A stretch of DNA of 8,645 nucleotides. Source: an uncultured Streptococcus sp. GTDB lineage: Bacteria; Bacillota; Bacilli; Lactobacillales; Streptococcaceae. How positions within the stretch are numbered: position 1 is the stretch's first letter; each line of letters opens with the position of its first letter. Positions 1-4,088 of the stretch are shown one piece after another. Below the pieces are notes generated by a model. That model had not been told where the DNA came from. It saw nothing but the letters and a program-made list of their open reading frames with translations, and ran no database searches. The stretch is taken from the NCBI GenBank assembly GCA_900755085.1, contig CAAEFF010000043.1, positions 1 through 8,645 of the forward strand. Reading direction: 5' to 3'. The translations under genes were made by a program, and so were the position numbers.

Positions 1-347
1 GGCACAATATTGTAACCTTCCTCTATATGAGCAACTAGATCATTTAGAAATTCAACTTGAAAATTTGCCTTATCTTTAAAAGAATAGCGAGTAAAAGAAA
101 TTAGCTCCACTTTCTGATGCAGAAAATCTTGCCACTTAGTATCTTCTGAAATAATAATCTTATAATCTAAACCATATTGCCTAACAAAATCTTCCCAAAA
201 TCTGGAATCTAACTCCCCTGCTAGGTATAGAAAATTCCCAATATCATAAAAACTCGTTGTCCTATCACTGTTTCGATAAACAGTCCCGATTTGAGATTTA
301 AGACCATAGAGAACCATATATTTCTTCCATGTTTTAAATAGTTCCAT
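1..347 (-). CDS. GNAT-type N-acetyltransferase, N-terminal part (runs off left edge)
   Basis: An open frame on the minus strand starts at ATG 347 and stays open to base 1, giving 115 full codons. It begins MELFKTWKKYMVLYGLKSQI and reaches ...LVAHIEEGYNIVP at the edge. The text (FYDIGNFLYLAGELDSRFWEDF, then GLDYKIIISEDTKWQDFL, then FTRYSFK) resembles the N-terminal half of the GNAT-like acetyltransferases of the zwittermicin-resistance (ZmaR) type, which transfer acetyl from acetyl-CoA to small molecules. The acetyl-CoA-binding half would lie beyond the edge, so the substrate cannot be judged. The start is supported by an AGAGGG ribosome binding site that overlaps the stop of the Nudix gene, 7 bp upstream, making this the last visible gene of the same operon. 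By hand count it is about 33% G+C, clearly lower than the other genes of the unit. The frame is certain; the family is moderately sure. Confidence 0.62.
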   Translation of the reverse strand, partial: MELFKTWKKYMVLYGLKSQIGTVYRNSDRTTSFYDIGNFLYLAGELDSRFWEDFVRQYGLDYKIIISEDTKWQDFLHQKVELISFTRYSFKDKANFQVEFLNDLVAHIEEGYNIV

Positions 348-354
348 TATCCCT

Positions 355-834
355 CTATTTTACCTTCCAATTCATGTAAGAGGTCTTGTCCAATTCAGGA
401 AATCCTCGTAGCTCTGCCTTCACTTTTAATACTAAAGGCGAAGCATTTTCTTCGGTAATCTGCTCAAGAGGAATCCAAATTGCATTTGCTGAATCATTGC
501 TTCCATCAAGAACCTCCTGAGGAAGGGATTGTTGAGAGCTCTCGAAATCGAGTACGATATCATAAAAGGCCATGATATGATGTACGGCGAAGTCTTTCCC
601 CTCTTCTTGAACCAGCACGTCATAAATTCTAGGATTGCAATAATGGCTAAGCGTATAGCCTGTCTCCTCCAAGACTTCTCTCTTGAGGGTTTCAGTCAGT
701 CCCTCACCTAGTTCTTGACTACCACCCGGTAGATCATAGCGCTGTTGATAAGGGCCTCTTGTTTTTTCAATGCAAAGCAATTTCCCCTCTTGAAGACAAA
801 CTCCATATACACCAAAGTGATGTTTGATTTCCAT
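355..834 (-). CDS. Nudix hydrolase
   Basis: A 159-residue protein with one Nudix domain, expected to hydrolyse nucleoside diphosphates linked to another group, in the cytoplasm, using Mg2+. The Nudix box is intact and fits G-x5-E-x7-R-E-U-x-E-E-x-G-U: GSQELGE, then REVLEETGY, at about residues 38-60 counted from the chosen start. The DLPGG lead-in is typical. A C-terminal WIPLEQI segment resembles the W-[IVL]-P-L motif of many MutT-like members. I chose ATG 834 over the in-frame TTG at 837 because AGGAGG at 840-845 is 5 nt from the ATG but only 2 nt from the TTG. That ribosome binding site overlaps the stop codon of the SDR gene (gap 9 bp), so translation is probably coupled. The substrate (oxidised dNTP, ADP-ribose, NADH, other) cannot be read from the motif. 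Confidence 0.9.
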   Translation of the reverse strand: MEIKHHFGVYGVCLQEGKLLCIEKTRGPYQQRYDLPGGSQELGEGLTETLKREVLEETGYTLSHYCNPRIYDVLVQEEGKDFAVHHIMAFYDIVLDFESSQQSLPQEVLDGSNDSANAIWIPLEQITEENASPLVLKVKAELRGFPELDKTSYMNWKVK

Positions 835-843
835 CAAATCCTC

Positions 844-1542
844 CTACTTCAAACTCCAGCCACCGTCAATCGTCAGGATTTGTCCTTGCATGGCGGATGC
901 CTTCCCGCTAGCCAAAAAGAGGCTGACTTCTGCTACTTCCTCTGGCTCAATCCAGCGCTTGATGGGGGTTTCACCGGCTACCCAGTCTGCTAGACCACCT
1001 GGCTCAAAATCCGCTGCGGTCATACCAGTTTTGACTGCACCTGGCGCGATGCCAAAGACCTGAATGCCAGTTTCTGCATAGTCTAGAGCCAACTGCTTGG
1101 TAAAACCTGCTAGAGCATGCTTAGACGAGGTATAGGCGTGACCACCCCCGCCTGCTAGACTTGAGGCAATGGAGCACATATTGATGATGATCCCTTGTTT
1201 CTTCTCCAACATTTGAGTCAGATAATGCCGTGTCATCTCTACCGGAGTCACATAATTGATCTCAAAGATCTCTTGAATTTCCTGAGCGCTTTGCTCAAGA
1301 AGCGGTTTGTAATCGTCCAAAACTCCAGCAGTATTGCACAAAACATCCACTTGAGGGCACCAATCAAAAATCGGTTCCAAGTCAAGCGTTAAATCACGTT
1401 GTATAAAGTGAAAGTCTCCTAGTAAGTCAGGCTTTTCAGCCTGATCCACTCCGTAAACTTGATAACCTTTTTCTAAAAACAGGCGAGCTTGAGCCAGACC
1501 AATCCCTGAACCCACGCCCGTAATCAAGACCCGTTTAGTCAT
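844..1542 (-). CDS. Short-chain dehydrogenase/reductase (SDR), FabG-like
   Basis: A 232-residue classical SDR, a soluble oxidoreductase with a Rossmann fold. Visible motifs in order: cofactor-binding TGVGSGIG at 8-15; Asp33 at the end of the second strand (VYGVDQ), which usually favours NAD(H) over NADP(H); NTAG at 70-73; catalytic Asn96, Ser124, Tyr137 and Lys141 (YTSSK); the PG segment after strand 6 (IAPGAVKTGM) near 167; and a C-terminal GQILTIDGGW typical of FabG and steroid dehydrogenase relatives. All catalytic residues are present, so it should be active. The substrate is unknown: 3-oxoacyl-ACP, sugar and hydroxysteroid names are all used for such proteins. The ATG lies inside the end of the upstream DUF2829 gene (8-bp overlap, ATGACTAA), so translation is probably coupled. 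Sampled stretches are near 50% G+C, the highest of the unit. Confidence 0.92.
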   Translation of the reverse strand: MTKRVLITGVGSGIGLAQARLFLEKGYQVYGVDQAEKPDLLGDFHFIQRDLTLDLEPIFDWCPQVDVLCNTAGVLDDYKPLLEQSAQEIQEIFEINYVTPVEMTRHYLTQMLEKKQGIIINMCSIASSLAGGGGHAYTSSKHALAGFTKQLALDYAETGIQVFGIAPGAVKTGMTAADFEPGGLADWVAGETPIKRWIEPEEVAEVSLFLASGKASAMQGQILTIDGGWSLK

Positions 1543-1771
1543 GGACTTCCACCCAATCTGTCGCTAGGACATCACAAGGGGTTGGGCTCCACATGGAGAA
1601 GCCTTCGCCGTCACCAGAGACGTTAATGAGGAAATAAGGCGTCACTTCTAGAGCTACCCCATTTTGCTCGATGGTATCAAACAATTGAACATAGTTCTCT
1701 GCTCCACCCCATCCTGTTCGTACATATTTTTTCTTGGCCTTTAAGCCTGGTAAAATCTCTTCAAATGTCAT
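1535..1771 (-). CDS. DUF2829 / Tad2-like small protein
   Basis: A 78-residue soluble protein starting MTFEEILPGLKAKKKYVRTGW and ending ...SPTPCDVLATDWVEVHD. The opening pattern (FEEILPGLKAKKKYVRTGW) and closing pattern (W-S-P-T-x-x-D-x-L-A-x-D-W) are hallmarks of the DUF2829 family, at the family's normal length. Phage members called Tad2 form tetramers that bind and sequester the cyclic ADP-ribose signals of Thoeris defence; the job of chromosomal members is largely unknown. Binding a nucleotide-like ligand is therefore inference. The start is ATG 1771 rather than the in-frame ATG 1792 because AAGGAG at 1778-1783 sits 6 nt before it, and the -10 element at 1810-1815 leaves only a short leader. 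It is the first gene of the unit, and its stop overlaps the SDR start. No signal peptide or membrane segment is seen. Confidence 0.78.
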   Translation of the reverse strand: MTFEEILPGLKAKKKYVRTGWGGAENYVQLFDTIEQNGVALEVTPYFLINVSGDGEGFSMWSPTPCDVLATDWVEVHD

Positions 1772-1777
1772 GATTTT

Positions 1778-1783
1778 CTCCTT
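1778..1783 (-). promoter_or_regulatory. Ribosome binding site fixing the start of the DUF2829 gene
   Basis: AAGGAG on the minus strand, 6 nt before ATG 1771. The upstream in-frame ATG at 1792 has no comparable site, so this fixes the 78-residue product. Confidence 0.8.
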
Positions 1784-1809
1784 TATTATCATTCCTAGTT
1801 ACACCTTTC

Positions 1810-1815
1810 ATTATA
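1810..1815 (-). promoter_or_regulatory. Extended -10 promoter of the DUF2829-SDR-Nudix-GNAT unit
   Basis: The minus strand reads TGGTATAAT: a perfect TATAAT at 1810-1815 with the TGn extension. A -35 box 17 bp upstream (1833-1838) is poor, which the extended -10 can compensate. Transcription would begin near 1803, leaving a leader of about 30 nt before ATG 1771. The element lies just downstream of the terminator of the padR operon, which supports an independent transcription unit. Confidence 0.75.
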
Positions 1816-1834
1816 CCAAAAATCAGGCTTGCTC

Positions 1835-1847
1835 GTTGGTTTCCAAC
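1835..1847. repeat. Short inverted repeat over the -35 region
   Basis: A perfect inverted repeat GTTGG-AAA-CCAAC (minus strand; the plus strand reads GTTGGTTTCCAAC). It overlaps where the -35 of the 1810-1815 promoter should be. It could be a small operator, or chance; there is no T-run after it, so it is not a terminator. Confidence 0.4.
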
Positions 1848-1849
1848 AG

Positions 1850-1875
1850 AAAAAGGAGAGCTTCCTCCCCCTTTT
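1850..1875 (-). terminator. Rho-independent terminator of the padR-membrane protein operon
   Basis: The minus strand reads AAAAGGGGGAG, loop GAAG, CTCTCCTTTT, then a further T. The stem can form 11 pairs, two of them G-U, followed by a run of five T in total. It begins 4 bp after the stop of the last gene of the padR unit (1880-1882) and precedes the promoter of the next unit. Confidence 0.75.
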
Positions 1876-1879
1876 CTCT

Positions 1880-2710
1880 TCATTCACCACTTTTCTCCTT
1901 GTCCTTTTTTAAGTCACGAATCATAAACCAATAGTAAATCATCAATCCTATACCAATGATCACTGTAGGCAGAATGATGGTCATTATAGGATTCTGAATC
2001 CCTTGCGCCAAGGTCCAGCGATGTAAGAATCCAACCACTAAAAAGGCGACGATAGGAAAGACGAAGGCTCGGCCAAACTCATCTCTCCATTGCCAAAGAA
2101 TAAGAGCTCCACCAGTCCCTGTCATAAGGAGAGTATCCCAAGGATTCGGCACTGTCAACCAAGCAAGTGCTGGTAAGAAACGGACCCCCACGATCTCACT
2201 AGCGAAATAGAATCCTAGAACCAAAACGATTGCCACATGGATTGCTTTTTTCGACTTTTCTTCTGCAAAAATGAGGCGACGAAGGAGATAGAATAGTAGC
2301 CCAATTGCTAGGAGTCCCAAAATGATGTCGGTCAAATAGACTAGAGGTTTGAGCACAAGGACCGCTTGGGAGGCAAATTCACTTAAGAGGCGATAAAAAA
2401 TGACTATTCCTGGGACAATAGCCCCATATTTCAGAATAGACCGAGCCGATTCTCTAGGCATATTCTCGATAATTTGGTCTGCCATTATCTTTGGATCGAG
2501 ACCAAAATAGTCCTTTGCCGTCAAGCCATCCGCTCCTGCTTGCGAAAAATCTACCGCTAAATTATAGATCTGCTCTCTTAAAGCCTCCTCCTTATATAGG
2601 AAACCGGCAAGATTGAAATAATCCCATAGATCTTGGAAATAGACTTGATCCTCCTGGCTAAAGGTTTGCATCAAGGCCTGCGTTTCTTCATAATAACTAA
2701 TGGTTTTCAT
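1880..2710 (-). CDS. Multi-pass membrane protein with N-terminal helical domain (second paralogue)
   Basis: A 276-residue protein. The first ~88 residues are soluble and helical, and contain EEALREQIYNLAVDF (41-55) followed by DYFGLDPKIMADQIIENMP (67-85). The rest carries about six hydrophobic segments (roughly 92-110, 120-145, 160-180, 205-222, 232-250 and 255-272), with a Lys/Glu-rich cytoplasmic tail. The N-terminal DYFGxDPK motif is shared with the gene just upstream and recalls the helical domains of PadR-linked membrane proteins (DUF1048, DUF1129 and DUF1700/HAAS-type families); the exact family is unsure. ATG 2710 is chosen because it overlaps the upstream stop as ATGA (4 bp) and follows an AAGGAAG ribosome binding site. 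The frame remains open farther upstream, but that would overlap the neighbour heavily. Role is unknown; envelope stress sensing or protection is inferred from context. Confidence 0.72.
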   Translation of the reverse strand: MKTISYYEETQALMQTFSQEDQVYFQDLWDYFNLAGFLYKEEALREQIYNLAVDFSQAGADGLTAKDYFGLDPKIMADQIIENMPRESARSILKYGAIVPGIVIFYRLLSEFASQAVLVLKPLVYLTDIILGLLAIGLLFYLLRRLIFAEEKSKKAIHVAIVLVLGFYFASEIVGVRFLPALAWLTVPNPWDTLLMTGTGGALILWQWRDEFGRAFVFPIVAFLVVGFLHRWTLAQGIQNPIMTIILPTVIIGIGLMIYYWFMIRDLKKDKEKSGE

Positions 2711-3507
2711 GCTTCTTCCTTCTTTCTTTGGAGACGAAATACAAGGAGGGTTAGGACTAGTCCCATGAGAGGAAGTAACCAGCCTAATAAGTGAGCAGTT
2801 CCCTGATTCACAAGACGAATCCAGCATCCTGTAATTAGGAAAGTCAGCCCCATGACTAGTAAACTGGTCATCAGACGATCTCTGCTTCTATAAGCCATAA
2901 CTACAAATCCAAGGAGGACTAGGACAGCAAGAGCAATCCCCCAACCATCTGATAAGTAGAGACTCCCAATGTGGCCAAAATTGATCGAAAATAGTCGGAC
3001 GATATTCAGAAACACCATCAGGCTGATCACACTGATAAAAGCAGCCCAAGACCACTTCATTTCTCCATAGCTCTGTCTGGACCAAAGCCACGTGATGAAC
3101 TGGCTAAACACCAGGAAATTGAATAAAATAACAACATAGGTTAAAGGTTCGATTTTCAGTGGCGTCATCCAGGTAAAATCCATTAAATAACGCATACCAA
3201 CTAAGATCACTCCAAGTAGGAAGATGAGTCCCACATAAGATCCTAAAGAGCGTTTCGGCAAGTCTGAAAGGACTTGGTCCACCATAGCCCGTGGATCCTT
3301 TCCAAAATAATCCACTGCCCGAATGCCTTCTTTCTCAGCAATTTTCAGGTCGCAAACCATATTGTAGAGTTGTTCACCGAGTGCTTCATCATCATAAAAA
3401 TAGGACTTGGACCCAATATAGGCCACCATTTTTTTCACATAGGCTTGATCCTCTTTATTTAAATGAATCAATTCATCTGACATTTTTTCTGTATAACTTT
3501 CTACCAT
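2707..3507 (-). CDS. Multi-pass membrane protein with N-terminal helical domain (first paralogue)
   Basis: A 266-residue protein with the same plan as its downstream neighbour: a soluble helical N-terminus of ~85 residues with DDEALGEQLYNMVCDL (39-54) and DYFGKDPRAMVDQVLSDLP (66-84), then about six membrane segments (near 88-108, 120-140, 152-172, 188-208, 212-232 and 238-258) and a basic KKEEA tail. The two N-termini align without gaps over about 45 residues, so the genes arose by duplication; the membrane parts have diverged much more. ATG 3507 is preferred because a purine-rich GGGAGGGAG site precedes it and it overlaps the padR stop by 7 bp. The 20 extra codons open upstream lie inside padR. 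Coupling to a PadR regulator is typical of DUF1048/DUF1129/HAAS-like proteins, whose activity is mostly undefined. The family assignment is tentative; the membrane topology is estimated by eye. Confidence 0.72.
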   Translation of the reverse strand: MVESYTEKMSDELIHLNKEDQAYVKKMVAYIGSKSYFYDDEALGEQLYNMVCDLKIAEKEGIRAVDYFGKDPRAMVDQVLSDLPKRSLGSYVGLIFLLGVILVGMRYLMDFTWMTPLKIEPLTYVVILFNFLVFSQFITWLWSRQSYGEMKWSWAAFISVISLMVFLNIVRLFSINFGHIGSLYLSDGWGIALAVLVLLGFVVMAYRSRDRLMTSLLVMGLTFLITGCWIRLVNQGTAHLLGWLLPLMGLVLTLLVFRLQRKKEEA

Positions 3508-3830
3508 TCTTCTCCCTCCCTCTTGATACGTTCTACTTTTGTGACTAACTCCTGCCACTGGTCCCAAAATTCCTCTAAGCGCTCTCTTCCAGCATCACTG
3601 AGTGAAAAATACTTGCGATCAGGACCATCTGGTGACGGCCTCATTTCCCCATGAATAATTCCTTGTTTTTCTAATTTTTGAAGTAGGGGATAAATGGTCC
3701 CAGCGACAATCTTGTCAAAACCCATTTCTTTGAGACTTTGAATCAATTCGTAGCCATAAATGGCCTTTTTGGAAATAATCTCCAGCACACAGCCCTCCAA
3801 GACTCCCTTTAGTAATTGGGACTCTTTCAT
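3501..3830 (-). CDS. PadR-family transcriptional regulator
   Basis: A 109-residue winged-helix DNA-binding protein, normal length for the small (PadR-s2) subfamily. Motifs: MKESQLLKGVLEGCVLEII at 1-19 (first helix), YGYEL at 25-29, recognition helix GTIYPLLQKLEKQG at 44-57, and wing plus following helix GPDRKYFSLSDAGRERL at 69-85. The charged C-terminal helix (to EGEEW) would make the dimer. ATG 3830 is preferred over GTG 3851 because an AGAGGTGA ribosome binding site lies between them and PadR proteins normally begin MKESQ/MKxxQLLKG. PadR proteins usually repress their own operon and release DNA when a ligand or stress appears. The inverted repeat around its promoter fits self-repression. 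It is the first gene of the operon with the two membrane proteins. Confidence 0.92.
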   Translation of the reverse strand: MKESQLLKGVLEGCVLEIISKKAIYGYELIQSLKEMGFDKIVAGTIYPLLQKLEKQGIIHGEMRPSPDGPDRKYFSLSDAGRERLEEFWDQWQELVTKVERIKREGEEW

Positions 3831-3867
3831 CCTTCTCACCTCTTTCTTCACATATTCACTAGTTTGT

Positions 3868-3921
3868 TTTACATACTAGTTTATTCACTATCAGTATACT
3901 CTTTCTCAACTAGTATGTAAA
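3868..3921. promoter_or_regulatory. Probable PadR operator: perfect 14-bp inverted repeat around the promoter
   Basis: TTTACATACTAGTT at 3868-3881 and AACTAGTATGTAAA at 3908-3921 are exact reverse complements separated by 26 bp. One arm covers the -35 box of the padR promoter and the other lies just downstream of the expected transcription start, so a bound dimer or pair of dimers would block RNA polymerase. Each arm contains the palindrome ACTAGT. A third, looser copy (minus strand AACTAGTGAATATGTGAA, near 3848-3864) lies in the leader. That PadR binds here is inferred from position. Confidence 0.7.
3893..3921 (-). promoter_or_regulatory. Promoter of the padR operon
   Basis: The minus strand carries -35 TTTACA (3916-3921), a 17-bp spacer and -10 TATACT (3893-3898). 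The predicted start is near 3886, giving a leader of about 55 nt before ATG 3830. The -10 lies within the 8-bp palindrome AGTATACT (3893-3900). Confidence 0.75.
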
Positions 3922-4058
3922 GCAAAATAGTAACTTTTTTAAAAAAATTTTATTCCTTAAAAATCCTTTAAAATCAAGGCTTTCACTGTATGCTGGTGTG
4001 TAAATATACAAAAAAAGTTCAAAAAACACTTTATTTTATAGATTGATTGGAGTATAAT
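3922..4058 (+). promoter_or_regulatory. Intergenic region and promoter of the oligopeptide-binding lipoprotein gene
   Basis: This A/T-rich stretch lies between the divergent padR promoter and the lipoprotein gene. A perfect -10 TATAAT is at 4053-4058; the best -35 at 17-bp spacing is a weak TTTATT (4030-4035). A-tracts and T-tracts upstream (3935-3951, 4010-4017) may act as UP-like or bent DNA. The 12-mer TGTAAATATACA (3999-4010) has palindromic ends, TGTA and TACA. No gene or RNA structure was recognised here. Confidence 0.6.
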
Positions 4059-4074
4059 AATTAAAATTATTCAA

Positions 4075-4080
4075 AAGGAG
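4075..4080 (+). promoter_or_regulatory. Ribosome binding site of the lipoprotein gene
   Basis: AAGGAG, 8 nt before ATG 4089, supports that start. Confidence 0.8.
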
Positions 4081-4088
4081 ACACGAAT

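Noticed and set aside
835..837. TTG start for the Nudix gene, one codon upstream of the ATG
   Set aside because: It would leave only 2 nt between the AGGAGG site and the start; ATG 834 gives a normal 5-nt spacing.
2711..2827. N-terminal extension of the second membrane protein to 2827
   Set aside because: The added residues lie in the coding part of the upstream membrane protein, lack a ribosome binding site, and the ATGA overlap at 2707-2710 gives a natural start.
3831..3851. GTG start of PadR at 3851
   Set aside because: The ribosome binding site lies downstream of it, and the ATG at 3830 gives the standard PadR N-terminus and length.
3840..3925. Classic PadR operator ATGT-N8-ACAT
   Set aside because: I found no such spacing on either strand here; the ACAT and ATGT ends of the inverted repeat face the other way and lie much farther apart.
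3944..3964. Possible CodY box in AATTTTATTCCTTAAAAAT
   Set aside because: Too many differences from the AATTTTCnGAAAATT consensus; in such A/T-rich DNA the match is not informative.
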